Shown here piece after piece: positions 45,201 to 57,899 of a stretch of DNA of 64,000 bases. The notes beneath the pieces are model-generated. The model was not told the origin of the DNA. It saw nothing but the letters and a program-made list of their open reading frames with translations, and ran no database searches. The first letter of the stretch is position 1. Each line of letters opens with the position of its first letter. This stretch comes from Boesenbergia rotunda. Taxonomy: Eukaryota; Streptophyta; Magnoliopsida; Zingiberales; Zingiberaceae. Location: contig JAGFNQ010005237.1 of the NCBI GenBank assembly GCA_024364735.1, positions 82,501 through 146,500 on the forward strand, read 5' to 3'. A program made the position numbers and the translations under genes.

Positions 45201-48200
45201 ATCTTGAAGTAGTATGGGAAGGATCAGATTGAGAATTCTGTAATTGAATGACTCCAAGTTGGAAAACTTGTAGAGATCAGTAGGCAGGGTAGACAGGCTA
45301 TGGAGAAGAAGGTAGCTTTTGAGAGGTGCAATGGGCAATGGGGAGAAGGCTGCATGAGGAAGGTCTTCAGGTAGTGCCATTTTGCTTGTGATGTTTTGTG
45401 GTTGTTCATCAGTTGTTTGCATCACTGTTGCTTTCCATTAGTGCGGGAAGGCAAAGCAATGAAGACTAGGTTGGGTGCATGAACCAAGTGTTAACATAGT
45501 TTATGACAAATAATCATAAATTCATATCGAGAACATTAATTGAAATTAAAATTAAATCAAAAGTAGTCATATTAATTTGAGATAGGATTAATATCAAATT
45601 GTTATTAATCAGATTATTATTATTTAAGCTACTAATATTTTATCAGCATCATTTGTTTTCAATTGGGGTGCAGGAAACGAGCTTAGGTGGAGCACAATAC
45701 CAATGATCATCATAATTAATAATCTGATTGAGATATATAGTGTGGAGTCATGTCTCATTCTTTTTCTTTGGTGTGGCTGTCTCAATTATGCACATAATCT
45801 TATAAGCTTAGCGCTGTTACTATCTCTTGCTCCTGGACTTGAATATATGATATTGAACTTCAGTTTCTCCTTGCACACATTGAATTCTTATATTCCTTGA
45901 AACAATATTACGTTTTAGAAGAACGGCTAAGTTATGACTTATGTTTTAATTACTTAAATTTTGTGGTTTGAACTGCTCTGATCTTATATTTTCCATTTTA
46001 TTTTGCCTTGAATAGGTCAATCATCCTATTTTAATGACAGAATGTATATGTAACCCCCTATCCTCACGCAGTAAAATGGCTGAACTTCTCTTTGAGACTT
46101 ATGGTGTGCCATCCATAGGTAAATTTCCCTCTTGCTCTTCTATTGTAATTTTCTTGTTCTAGAAAGAATGTATTTTGTTGGAGTTATTTGTATTAGCTTG
46201 GAGTGATTGTGTGGGCTTTTTCTGTTTCTTTTTTCTCTAATTCTTCGAGCATGGCATCTAGCCTTTGGAGTTGATGCTATCTTTAGTTACAAGTTGAACC
46301 AACAATATGGAAGATGCTATGAAGATGGTCTCACTGTTTGCTCTGGATTTTCAACAAGTCATGTTATACCAGTAAGTGATTTGGCATGTACAAAGTTATC
46401 TACTGCATGTAAATCATCATTGCAAAGTACAGACCTGAATATGCACAATTGTGGAACCCAACACATTTCAGCCAATTTATAACTTAGACAACACATCCAT
46501 ACAATGTGTTTTTTAAGACAACCTCATCAGTATTCATTTAATCATTGTAGTGTGCTTATTTGAACGTGATTGTCTACTTTTGTTCTTTTCCTCTTATGTT
46601 TGCCAATTTTGACTTTGGATCTTTTTATTTATACATTTTGATTAACCGTGGTCATATAGATTGTGCAAGGGGAACCTGTTACTAAAGCATGCTGCAGAAC
46701 AAACATTGGTGGATTTCACATTACTGATTATCTGAAGCAGCTTCTTTCCCTCAAACACCCACAACACATGTATATTGCAGCATGAAATGTCACTGAACTC
46801 TATGTTTCCTGTACTATCTATTGTTTTTTGTACTTCATTCTTAATTTTCCTTCAATAGATCAAACATTACATGGGAGAAGGCTGAGGAGCTTAAGATGGA
46901 ACATTGTTATGTAGCACAAGATTTTGCTTCTGAATTGCAGCAGTTTCAGGTGGGATACCTATTATTCTTTACCTAATGCTTTGTTGTTCTGGACAATCAG
47001 ATATTAGGTATATGGATGATGGGCTTCTAGAACTGGGTCACTGTTTATAGGAAAATCTAGAGCATCTCGATCATTTAAAATGTTTTACCTTTGCATTTGT
47101 TTGCTTTTGGATACTATGAATCATGTTTTCCTAACTCTGTATCTTCATTTGACTGCAGAAAGGAAATGAAGATGCTAAAGAAAAAACGAGGTGCTGGCAA
47201 TTGCCATGGGTTGCACCTACTCAAGGAGAGGTACCATCTGAAGAAGAACTTACTCGGAGAGCTGCTTTAAAGGAGAAACAAGGACAACGATTACGAGATA
47301 TGGCTGCTGCTCGTAGGTCTTTGAGGATAACTGAGCTGGAAAATGAACTGAATGGTCTGGAAAATTTGTTGCAACAACTTGATGAGTCAGATGAACATGA
47401 CGTGCCATCTATCTTATCTGGAACAAAGTTCTACTCAAGGCAAGAAATTGAGTCCAACATAAATAGGGTGACACAATCTTTGCGGAAGGCTAAAGGTGAA
47501 CCTATTGAGGTTGAGGAGAAAAATGATGCTTCATTGTTGGAGAAATATCCACTTGCCAGTGTACCTGATGAGATGCTAACCCCTGAACAGGTATCTTATA
47601 TATGAACAATATCATACATACACATATATATGGATTGGACTCTTGATTGATTTGGCACATTGATAAAATGTAATAGAATCTCATCCAACTTGCTATCTGG
47701 GCAAAATAGTCTTTTAGCTTGCTTGAAAAGTGTGAATGACTTCTTATTTGACACTTCAGTTTCTGCTTGACAGTTGAAAGAAAAGAAGAAGCAGATATTT
47801 CTCAAGACCACCTCAGAGGGCCGTTTACTTGCCAAACAAAAGCGTCTTGAAGAGGAATCAATACGTGAGAGACAGAATCAACTAGATGAAGAGAAGCGTT
47901 TGTATGTGTTTTCCTGATACGCTTAAACCATCTTTTACTTAGTGACAAATTTTTCATACTGAAGCACAGCTTGACTGTGTTATTTGTAAATGTTGCATTT
48001 GGTTCCTTATGAATCTGGCTTTTTGATAGAGAAGAAAGTAGTATGTTTGAATGGTAACATACGACTTAAAATGAGCATCTTTGGATGGTAATCTTGTGCC
48101 AAAATATATTGCAATTTAAATTTCGTGCAGAAGGATGCTTGCATTTATGGATGGTAATCTTCTCACAAATTGTTGTAGGGAGGATGGTTATCATGTAAGA

Positions 48201-50940
48201 TAAAGAAGCTCAGCAAGGATAGATGGAAGAACATTATTAATTTTTACGTGTTAAAAAGAAACTACAGTTATTAATTGGTCAAATGACTTTTAATTTGATC
48301 TTTATTTTGTATCAGTCTCGTAATTAGCTTTGTATATCAAATTGCTAAAGGTGCTGTGCTTCTTTGTCAAATCATTTAGTAGAATTTGTGTGATGCTATC
48401 TACTATTTTGGCAATTTTCTTAAACTTTGCCTTGCAGAAAAAATGTGTTCACTCTGTTCTCTGCTTCAATTGCAGGGAGAATCCAGAGTTGTACCTTGAA
48501 CAAATGCATGCTAGATACAGAGAATTATGCGAGAGAGTTGAGCAAAGGAAAAAGCCGAAAACAAATGGCAATCATAACTTATTAGGAGGTGTAGGGCGTG
48601 GCGAACGCTTGACTGCTGCTCAAAAGGAAAGGATGCGCCTCTTAACATCTGCTGCATTTGACCGAGGAAAAGGTGAAGACACCTTTGGAGCTAGAGATGA
48701 AGACTGGCAGCTCTACAAACTGATGAGCAAGGACAATGATGACGATGACAATAGCCTGGATGAGGAGGAAGCAGAACTAGCTCGTGTCACATGCAGGCTC
48801 CAGGTTTGTTTGTGCTGCTTCCCATTTAGTTTTTTTTCTCTTGATTGTTTTTTTTGTTATTTTGTGTGTTTAGTACTTTAATCATTCTTGCTTTTGTGAC
48901 CATAGTTTGTCACTTTTATAACATATGATCACTAAGGTCTTAGTTATAATAAAAATTGAAACATATTGAATCAAGCAGATGATAAATATGAAGGCAATGA
49001 GCTATGTTGAACTTTGACTAAATTTGTGACATGTACTTTTTTAAAAAGCATATCATGATACGTCATATGCATCTCTCATGCATTCTTTCAGTTGTCTTAT
49101 CTATAGTGCTTGTTTATTGTTTTGAACTCACATAACATTCTTGAAGTTACACCAAGTTGCAACAAAGGAGGTCACATGACTATGCTGATGCAGTAGACAG
49201 GAGGAATTATTATTTGCTAGTTGACAGAGATTTTTCTGCACATGTGCTATATCTTTCAGTAGGGATAGGTGTTAGAAACTTTTAGATATAGTCATTGTGT
49301 GGTAAATCTGAATTATTTTTTATCAACTCTTTTTTGATTGATTCTTTATAGAAATATCTTAGTTAGAGTTTTTAAGTCTACAGCTAATTTTCAACAATTT
49401 CTCTTGGTAAGGACAACATATGCCTTACTCTTCTACATAGCCTATAGGCATTTTGCAGTGATCTGACTGCCTACTTCCAGCATACGCTTTTAAAATGATT
49501 ATTTGATAATAAGAAAAGAAATGAATTATCAATTGAATGTATATGAGATCTTTACTAGTAAGGGTTTTGTAAATTTTTAATTTGTTATTCTAAATAAATA
49601 AATTAACCAAGATATCTTAAATAGGAGATTGATCGGTTAAGATACAGAGGGACACCTAGAGTTTGATCATATTGTTCCCATGGGCTGAAATGAAAATTTT
49701 ATAAGATTTTGTTATAATCAGCGATGTTATTCGATTCGTTTTTCTGAAGTCAAGAAGAATTGCTTATAAACAAATTAGTTTAGCTGCTACATGTTCATGA
49801 TGGTATAGCGAGTCACATGGTTTCGTTTTTGTTTCATATCTAGAATATGCATTTAATTAATAGTTGTAAACTTTTTTTTTCCCTACATGCATCTATATTC
49901 TCAATTCTTAATAATTATAGATGGTAAAATCATGCTTAAGAAGGATTATCATTATCATTCTTAATAAATCATGTGTATTCTCTACTTGAGCTGAAATAAG
50001 GAATCATGGAAATGCTAATAAGTCATGTGCCTTTGATAAATCCACATTTTTTAAAATAGTCTTGGCATGGATAGAACTATTTCTCTATGACTCACAAACA
50101 TGAAAAAAATATCTACATGTGTTCCTAGTCATATTGTTTGTAGTTTGCTTGACCCTGGAGTAATGCTTATAAATTGTACGGCTTCAATCACGCCATTCTC
50201 AGTTTCTACGCATTTCTTTGGTTTGTTAGTGTTTTTTTTTTACTTCATGTTTCATACAAATTGCAGCATCTGTTTGCCAAGTTATCTAGTGAATTCTCAG
50301 TTTGATGGGTATTCACCCACTACCACAGTTATTCATTATGTTTGGACAATGTTCTATCCGCTTCAGAATCATGTTCATCTTAATCAATGACTACATACTA
50401 TAGGCTAATGATCTTTCCCCACTCCCGCAGGACATAGATCCAAATTTTGTTCCTAGATCAGATTTAGTCCCAATCCCAGGAGGAACCACTGAATTTCAGA
50501 AGTTCCGTCCCCAAACTGCAGAGGATTTCCAGATCATTCTAGATGTAGAGCGCTTCAAATGTCCTGAAGTTCTATTTCAGCCCAACATGATTGGTATCGA
50601 TCAAGCCGGGCTTGATGAGATGGTAGGAATCTCACTCCGTAGGCTTCCCAGTGTAGACGATTCTCTGAAGGCTGAAATGTCAAAATCTGTATTTGTTACT
50701 GGAGGCTGTGCTCTTCTTCCTGGATTGTTGCCTCGCCTGGAAGCTGGAATCAGGCAACTTCGCCCTTATCTCTCTCCTCTAAAGGTGGTCAGAGCATGTG
50801 ATCCAGTGTTGGATGCATGGAGGGGTGCATCAAGATATGCAAATTCTCCACATTTTCTTTTGCAGACCATTAGCATACAAGATTATTACGAGAAAGGGGA
50901 AAGCTTACTTCGGCAGTACCAAATAAAGTATACGATTTGA
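39218..50940 (+). CDS. ARP5: Actin-related protein 5 (INO80 complex subunit), 12 exons
   Basis: Exons: 39,218-39,333; 39,433-39,503; 40,215-40,339; 42,241-42,282; 46,016-46,118; 46,262-46,371; 46,660-46,769; 46,859-46,949; 47,159-47,590; 47,774-47,901; 48,476-48,803; 50,431-50,940. All introns are GT-AG and phases agree, giving 721 residues, close to the Arabidopsis protein. The actin phosphate loop is TPIVIDNGGSTFRIGWAG (25-42), followed by FRNVVQRPRHKATG and SKMAELLFETYGVPSI. The second nucleotide motif is CSGFSTSHVIP (179-189). Exons 9-11 encode the charged, coiled-coil insertion typical of ARP5 (LKEKQGQRLRDM; GRGERLTAAQKERMRLL; DEDWQLYKLMSKDNDDDD). The actin fold resumes with NMIGIDQAGLDEM and GGCALLPG. 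ARP5 acts in the nucleus with INO80 in nucleosome remodelling and DNA repair. Introns 3 and 4 are long and contain repeats. Confidence 0.96.
42283..46015. other. ARP5 intron 4 (3.7 kb), repeat-rich
   Basis: Holds a GC-rich patch (43,060-43,230) with GCGTCACGCGAC twice around an inverted GACGCTTCC/GGAAGCGTC pair. A patch at 43,770-43,870 ('tcggtacggc', 'ggaccgaaacctcg') follows, and an inverted-repeat element lies at about 44,141-44,793. No gene within the intron was supported; the minus frame at 45,072-45,425 shows no family motif. Confidence 0.6.
44141..44793. mobile_element. Non-autonomous inverted-repeat element in ARP5 intron 4
   Basis: The left end 'gggaaaaagtcaaaagagcg' pairs with the right end read in reverse, 'gggcaaaactcaaatggcgc'. 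Deeper pairs include 'gataaaaaatcaa' and 'aattgtacatg'. Between them, 44,330-44,620 carries repeated 'gtagcagctac' type palindromes. The target duplication is not resolved. Length and ends suggest a Mutator-like or other MITE. It is spliced out with the intron. Confidence 0.65.
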
Positions 50941-51911
50941 CTTGCTCTTGCACCAACATGGTTGACTGTAGAGTAGAATGTAGTTTTAGTTTTTGTCATC
51001 TAGGTAGCTGCAACTTTTGTGAGCCTGTAGCTATTCATCCATGAGAAATTGGCCGTGTTTCCTTGGACACGTTAACTTGTGAAGATTAAAAGTGCACTAG
51101 TTTACATATTTTATGAGCATTATGTGTGTGTGTGTGTTTTTTTTTTATTTCTTTAGCTTAAACCTTAAGCTCTAAAAAAAATAAAAATACACTTATGCTC
51201 ATTTGGTGTGCATCATGAGATGTGTAAGCTAACAGTATACCGTACTTATAGTATTCACCTTATGAGAATTATGTATATTTTTTTTTTATTTTTTATTTTT
51301 GCTTTAGCACTGTAATCTAAATCCTAAATCCTACAAATTAAATCATAAATTCTAAATCCTAAACTCTAAAATAAAAAAGAAAATATACTTATTACTCACC
51401 TTAGTGCATCATATGGTAAATAGGATAATATTTTTTTATATTTGTGTGTGTCATTCTTTTATATCTGTGTGTGTGTGGCCCAATTTGCTATGGATCTGTT
51501 CGGATTCAGGGTGCCCGAATTGAAATTTAGGCGCTTGGAATGATCTAGGCACCTCGAGTTCATTCCAAAAGATTTTTTAATTATTTTTTGGGCATATATT
51601 ATATGTATTTAGGGTTTATGATTTTAGGATTCAAGAATTGAGTTATAATAGGGTTAAACTAATAAGATTTCTCTTCTAGGATTCAGGTTTCTCTCTTGGA
51701 TAATAGTGTTCAAGATAAAAAAATTTTAAAAACCCACATAGTATACATTATATGTATTTAGTTTAAGATTTAAGAAAAAATATATTATTCCAAGCACCTC
51801 GATTGAATTCAAGTGCCTAGAATATTAAAAGAAAACATAATTGGGCCCCCTGATTCAATCCAGGCGCCCCAACCAAGGTCTGGATGAGTCTACAGGATAA
51901 GGTCCGTAATT

Positions 51912-51912
<1 letters not shown>

Positions 51913-51969
<57 letters not shown>

Positions 51970-51980
51970 TATATATATTT
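51913..51980. repeat. (TA)n microsatellite
   Basis: About 30 TA units with one interruption. Confidence 0.95.
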
Positions 51981-52577
51981 CTCTCTCTATACACACGAAA
52001 TTGATATGCTATGAACCATGACACTGCGTGCTTATATGGACCAAGGTGTCCTAACTCAATCCAAGACACCTTGGATTGAATCAAAGCAAATTTTTGTTTT
52101 TTTTTTTAATTTTTGGGGTATATTTAAGATTTAAGATTTTAAATTTAGGAGTTGGGTTATAATGAGTTTAAGCCAATAAATTTTCCTTCTAGGATTCAGT
52201 CTTCTTCTTGAGTTATAGTGTTCAAAATAAAAAAATTCAGATGCTCACAGGTATATTATATGTATTTAGCGTTTAAGATTTTAGTATTTAGGGGTTGGGT
52301 TATAATGAATTTAAGCCAATATGATTTTTCCTCTAGGGTTTACTCTTCCTCTGGTTATACTGTTCAAAATAAAAATTTAGATGTTCATGAGGTATATTAT
52401 ATGTATTTAAGATTTATGTAAGAAAATATTGATTTAAAAAATAATCAAGACGCCTCTCATGCATGGGAGGCGTCTCAGTATTTTTTTTAAAAAAATTACT
52501 CGAGGCACCTTCAATTGCGTTGGAGGCACCTCAAGTCGAATCAAGCACAAACGTATGACAAGGAATCCGCAGTAGAT

Positions 52578-52653
52578 CTATTATATATATATATATATAT
52601 ATATATAATAATAAAAAAAATATAATATATATATAAGAGAGAGAGAAGAAGAA

Positions 52654-52683
<30 letters not shown>
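52578..52683. repeat. Compound (TA)n / (GA)n microsatellite
   Basis: A TA tract followed by AT-rich sequence, a GA tract, an A run and a second GA tract ending at 52,683. Confidence 0.9.
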
Positions 52684-52684
<1 letters not shown>

Positions 52685-53384
52685 ATTTTGATAAGCCACA
52701 CTCCTTACGCTGCACACCTGTTGTGCTTAATAATATAACCCAAATCCTAAATTTTAAAGACAAAATTTGATTGACATAATTGGGAGCTTAAAAAAATAAT
52801 TATAAAAAATTATAAAAATAAAATTACACTAGATGCTTAGGTGTGCAGCATAACATAAAGTGTCAACATAACAAATCCTTATATATGTGTATATGTGTGT
52901 GTTGATCTGCTCAATGCCCACATTTCCGGATGCTCCACTGCACTCAAGGGCCCTACAGATCACCTCTCTCTATATAGAGAGAAATCTTATGGTATATATC
53001 TCGTGAATACCAACTATATTTTTTTTAGAGCTTAGAGTTTAGTATTTAAGATAAAGAAATTATTTTTAAAAATGTATTAGATGCTTATGGGTGTGCACCA
53101 TAAAGCATGTGACAAACATTGCTATATATATATATATAGTGCACCATAAAGTGTACAACTGAGTGGGCAATGCCCACGTGATGTAGGCCCCGCCACTCAG
53201 TCGCGTACCCAGGTGTGCATGCCTGGGGTGCAGGGTAACACTACTATATAAATGTGGTTTATTTAAAGGTCTTGCTACCAATAGGCCTGGGTAAATTCTC
53301 AGCAGGTGCGAAATACCTTGTTGGTTGTCTTAACTCCTTGCATGTGCTAATGTTATTGGGCAAAGCCCCTATGATTTATACCTC

Positions 53385-53656
53385 TCTTCACGACAGTAGG
53401 GGGGCTACCCTGGAGGAGCTATCGAGGTAACGATTTCACTTTTTGCTGCTAATATATAGCTTGAATTAACTAGTTTTGGAGGTAGATAATCCTTCTCTTT
53501 GATTCGTCCATCGGATAAATTCCGGAGTGCATGTAGAAATTCACCTAGTAGTCGACTTCTTGGATAGTCATCTCAATCGAAAAATCAAGTTGGAAATCGA
53601 ACCATGGTGCTATGATAATCCATCGAAGTGCCTTGCCATTACACTAAGTCGAGGGC
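53385..53656 (-). mobile_element. Possible tRNA-derived SINE of a third family
   Basis: Minus strand from about 53,656 reads CTTAGTGTAATGGCAAGG (A-box-like), then GGTTCGATTTCC (B-box-like) about 45 bp later. The downstream body contains 'ctccggaatttatccg' and 'gatagctcctccagggtag'. No clear target duplication or 3' end was found, so the limits are approximate. Confidence 0.5.
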
Positions 53657-55059
53657 AACTTGTCTTTCTTTTTTTTTTTGTTTTGAAAATCTAGATATCC
53701 AAACTTTCAATTCAACTAGTTCTTAAGATAGACAGTCCGATCCCACAAATTAGCCACTAGGCAAATTCAAAAACATAAGCAGCTCCTCAACCAGTAATCA
53801 ATATCTTATATTTGTCATTCCACTAGAGGAAAATATCCTATAATGCGCAATAACTTAAATTTAAACTGTGAATATTTGAGAAACTACAACATTTACCATT
53901 GCATCATGGCCATGACTACCTTTCTTGTGCAATACTCCCAAAATAGAACTATAAAATGTCTTTGTCGAAATATCTACTTGGGAAACTACATGAGTACCTA
54001 CCATTGCATCAGGGCTACCTTGCAATACTCCCAAAACAAAACACTATAAAATTTCTTTGTAATAAGGTGATGGAGCAAAACCTTAATCCATGAAAGGACT
54101 AGCACTACAAAAATATTATCGAATAGCGACGGACTATTTTTATTGTCCGTCGCTATTAGTGACGGATAGATAGTATCCGTCGCTAGATTTGCGCCTCAGG
54201 TCAAACCCTAACTATAGCGACGGACTTGGTCAAAGCCGTCGCTATTGCGACGAAATTAACTTGTCCGTCACAATATTAGGTTAAAAATGTGACGGCCCCC
54301 CCCCCCCCCCCCCCCGCGGCCACGTGATCCGGTCAAATCCCTAGCTCTCCCCTCTCCGACGCTTCTCGGCGATTCTTCTCCGGCGAACCCTCCTTCGATC
54401 CCAGGTACGTGCGCTAAGTTACATTATGGGTTTTTCTTCGTTGTTTTGTGCTTTCGCGGCAGCGTGGTGTTCTCCGGGCAGGCGGGCCGATCGCGGCTTG
54501 TCACGGCTTGGCACCACTGCGCGCGGCCTCCCGCGGCCGCTCGCGGCCACGCGCCGCCTGCTGTGGCAGCAGATGTCGCCGACCTCAACTTCCGGCAACC
54601 CCAGCTGAGGCTAGTACAGGCAGCTTCCGACAGCCGCAGCTGCCGGCGGCCCCATCAAATAAATAAATAATTATTTGTTTAATTAATTAATTAATTAATC
54701 TGTTATTTAATTAATCCGATTATTTGTTTAATTAATTTAGTTATTAATTCCTTTGTTAATTGATTAATTGAGTAATTAATTGATCAATTGTTTGATTAAT
54801 TTTTAGATTAATTGTTTGATTAGTTAGATAAATGGATTGAGTGATTAATTAGATTAATTGATTGATTAAATTGTCTTGTTTGATTAATTAGATTAATTTC
54901 TTAGTATAGCATCAATATCAAATTTAATTATGGACCATAATATGTGTGATTTGATTAATTAGAATAATTTTATTTGATTATTAGGCTAATATGTCTTGTT
55001 TGATTAATTAGAATAAATTTGGTTAATTAGAGTAAATTGTGTTTGATATTTCAGATACA

Positions 55060-56870
55060 ATGTATCCGAACAAGGCATGAATGTATAATAGGTTAGATAA
55101 TGAATTTATCCGTGACGAATTTTTTGCTGGAGTGGAAGAATTTGTGAACTTTGCAAAGTGTCATCCTGAGTGTTTGAATGACACAGAGTTGAAGTGTCCA
55201 TGTAATCAACGCAAATGGAGAAATACAGCTTTCCGTGATGAAGATACAGTGAAAACTCATATCTATAGGTATGAGTTTGTTCCAGATTATTACAACTGAT
55301 ATTGTCATGGAGAGCCGTATGTATTTAAATTTGGTGGACCTTCTGTTGTTTCATCATCGAACTCAATTGGACCAGAGACATCATATGACCCTGTTGATGC
55401 AATGCAATCAATAGTTTACGATGCAATGAATGCTTTTGATCAATCAAATGTAGAACAAGTACCTACTTCTGATGTTCAGAAAATATATAATATGTTAAAG
55501 GCTAGTGAAAGAGAATTATGGGAAGGTATTCCTTCTGGTCATTCTCAATTATCTGCTACTGCAAGATTATTGAATATGAAGGTAGAACATCATTTCTCAG
55601 AACGATGTTATGATGACATATGTCAACTTATGTCAGAGCTACTTCCAACTGATAATTGCATGACTGGTAGTTTCTACAACACTAAAAAACTAATCAGAGA
55701 CTTGGGTTTGCCAGTTGAGAAGATACATTGTTGTGTCAATAATTGCATGATCTATTGGAATGAAGATAGTGAGTTGATGAAATGCAAAATGTGTAATCAT
55801 CATCGTTACAAGCATGGTGCTCGCATGGTAAATCAGAAGAAGAAGAAAAATATTCCCTATAAAGTCATGTATTACTTTCCTTTGACTGCTAGACTCCAAC
55901 GTTTGTATGCATTAACAACAACAGCAAGTCATATGATCTGGCATCAAAACCATGGACATGATGGAGACATTATGTGTCATCCTTGTGATTCCCCTGCATG
56001 GAAACATTTAGATTCAACATTTTCTTCCTTTGCTATGGAACCACGTAATGTAAGACTAAGACTTTCTGCAGATGGATTTCAGCCATTTGGAAGTTATGGA
56101 CAACAATATTCATCGTGGCCTATTATCTTAACACCATACAACTTACCACCATGGATGTTCATGAAAGATGAATTCATGTTTCTTACTGTTTTAATTCCAG
56201 GTCCTCATAATCCAAAAGGGCAAATAGATGTATTTTTGCAACCTTTGATATTGCTGAGCTGAATCATTTATGGAATATAGGTTCAGAGACGTATGACATT
56301 GCAAGTAAATTAAACTTTTTAATGCATGCAACATTGTTATGGACTATTAGTGATTTTCCTGCTTACTCAATTTTATCAGGATGGAGCACAGCTAGAAAGT
56401 TAGCATGTCCACATTATATGAGTCAGTCAGATGCATTTTATTTGCCCTGCAGTGGAAAGATTTCTTGGTTTGATAATCATCGGAATTTTTTACCTCTTGA
56501 TCATCCGTTTAGAAGAAATAATAAACATTTCAAAAGGAATGAAGTAGTTAGGAAGCTACCTCCAGTTGGGATGCAGGCGAAGAAATGTTAAATGAAATTG
56601 ATAGTTATAGATTTCTACCAGTATATTAGGATGGTTCAGATGATATCAACAAGTATATTGTTAGAGTCAACAAATGTGGTTGGAGAAAAAGAAGTATTTT
56701 TTGGGAGCTTCCATATTGGAAATATTTACTCATTCGGCATAATTTGGATGTTATGCATATTGAGAAAATAATTCTTTGATAACATCATTAATACCGTGTT
56801 GAATGTGCATGGGAAAATAAAAGATACAACAAAATCTCGTGAAGAATTGAAACAATTAGTTAGCAGGCCT
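55060..56870 (+). pseudogene. CACTA TNP2-like transposase, truncated and broken
   Basis: Begins MYPNKA at 55,060, then TGA where Trp is expected, then MYNRLDNEFIRDEFFAGVEE and CPCNQRKWRN, the transposase-associated domain. A second TGA in a Trp position lies at 55,297. The longest frame (55,402-56,262) includes YDDICQLMSELLP, GSFYNTKKLIRDLGLPVEKI, CCVNNCMIYW with the zinc-type cysteines, and RNVRLRLSADGFQPFG of Transposase_21. Frameshifts near 56,250, 56,565 and 56,780, and a TAG at 56,627, interrupt AELNHLWNIGSETYDIASKL, CSGKISWFDNHRNFLPLDHP and ELPYWKYLLIRHNLDVMHIE. After RPELHQNERG the homology ends; the C-terminal part is gone. The enzyme would cut CACTA ends; this copy cannot. Confidence 0.9.
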
Positions 56871-57896
56871 GAGTTGCATCAGAATGAACGTGGAATGCCT
56901 ACTGTTCCAAATTGTTCAAGGATATGGTCTATAAGTGGAGAAAGAAGGCTGATAGGCCTTCAGAGGTCCCTGAGACTATTTGGGCAGCATGACGAGCTGT
57001 CTCGGATGGCCAGCACTGGCAAGAGAATGCTGCGATTGCTCGAGTCAATCGCAATTCTGAGTTTGCTGGCCCCAGCACGGGATCCATGAAGCACACGGCT
57101 GGATCCCGTTCCAATGTCCAGCATGCCAGTGATTTGGTATGTTTTTATTTAGGTTATTAAAGACATTTAGTATATTTTTTGGATATGTTTAAACATTATA
57201 TTTTGTGTATACAGGCTGCTGAGCTACAGAGACCTCCCACTAGTTGGGAGGTTTTCAGCAATACCCACAAGAAAAAAGATGGGTCATTCGTCGATCGACG
57301 CTCTCTAGCAATCAATGTAAGTATATTAATTATATTTTATTTGTTTTGACATTATATATAGATTAATTAAATTATTATTTCATAGGAAGCAATGACCACT
57401 AGAGTTGCAGAGGCATAGGCGTCTCAGCCTGCTGTAGAGGAGGAGGATTCACAGCCTCCTTCCACCGACGATGTGAATCAGATTTATTTTGATGTCGTCG
57501 GTGGAAGGAGGAAGACCGCCCTATACGGTCTGGGCTCTCAGGCAAAGATTACATATGATCAGATGAGAGTTCCAGGGGTCAGGGGGCGTCTAGCATCCTC
57601 CTCCTCTTCCTCTAGTGAGGTTCGTCAATTGAGGGAGGAAAATGATGCTCTGCGGACTTGAATCACGTGATGGAGTCGACGTGGGCCGAGAGGGACGCAG
57701 TGTGGGCTCAGAGGGACGCAGCGAGGGATGCTGAGTTGAGTGATTTGCGGGCTCACCAGGCACACACTGAGGAGATAATAAGAAACATGCAAGCTTTTGC
57801 TGCAACCCTATTGTCAATGACACAGATGCCAGCCCCTCCCGCCCCTCGTTTTGAGTCTCAGGAGACACAGGATCCTGAGGATACCACAGAAGAGTA
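56871..57896 (+). pseudogene. TnpA-like / Transposase_24 gene remnant
   Basis: In shifting frames the region encodes VPETIWAAW and GQHWQENAAIARVNR, then after an intron-like gap LQRPPTSWEVFSNTHKKKDG with FVDRRSLAIN, then VGGRRKTALYGLGSQAKITY. This is the plant transposase/TnpA-type protein (Transposase_24) that accompanies TNP2 in CACTA elements and binds subterminal repeats. A coiled-coil-like tail follows (SSEVRQLREENDALR). A TAG at about 57,417 and a TGA after NDALRT interrupt it. The final frame, MNHVMESTWAERDAVWAQRD to 57,897, is its probable C-terminus. Its start is fused to the TNP2 remnant by an internal deletion. Confidence 0.78.
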
Positions 57897-57899
57897 GAG

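Larger units (their letters stand above)
50941..54099. other. Non-coding spacer with simple and tandem repeats
   Basis: ARP5 3' untranslated sequence starts here; a weak poly(A) signal-like 'aaaaataaaaat' occurs near 51,178. Three diverged copies of an about 130-190 bp unit ('tatattatatgtattta' ... 'gggttataatg' ... 'tagtgttcaa.ataaaaa') lie at 51,590-51,780, 52,115-52,240 and 52,250-52,430. Motifs such as 'gaggcaccts' recur at 51,540-52,550. No gene. Confidence 0.55.

Noticed and set aside
45072..45425. 117-codon minus-strand frame in ARP5 intron 4
   Set aside because: No recognisable family; hydrophobic composition but no supporting promoter or splice context.
54426..54670. Three overlapping GC-rich plus-strand frames
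   Set aside because: They lie in the CACTA 5' leader, GC-rich and lacking motifs; all three frames are open by composition.
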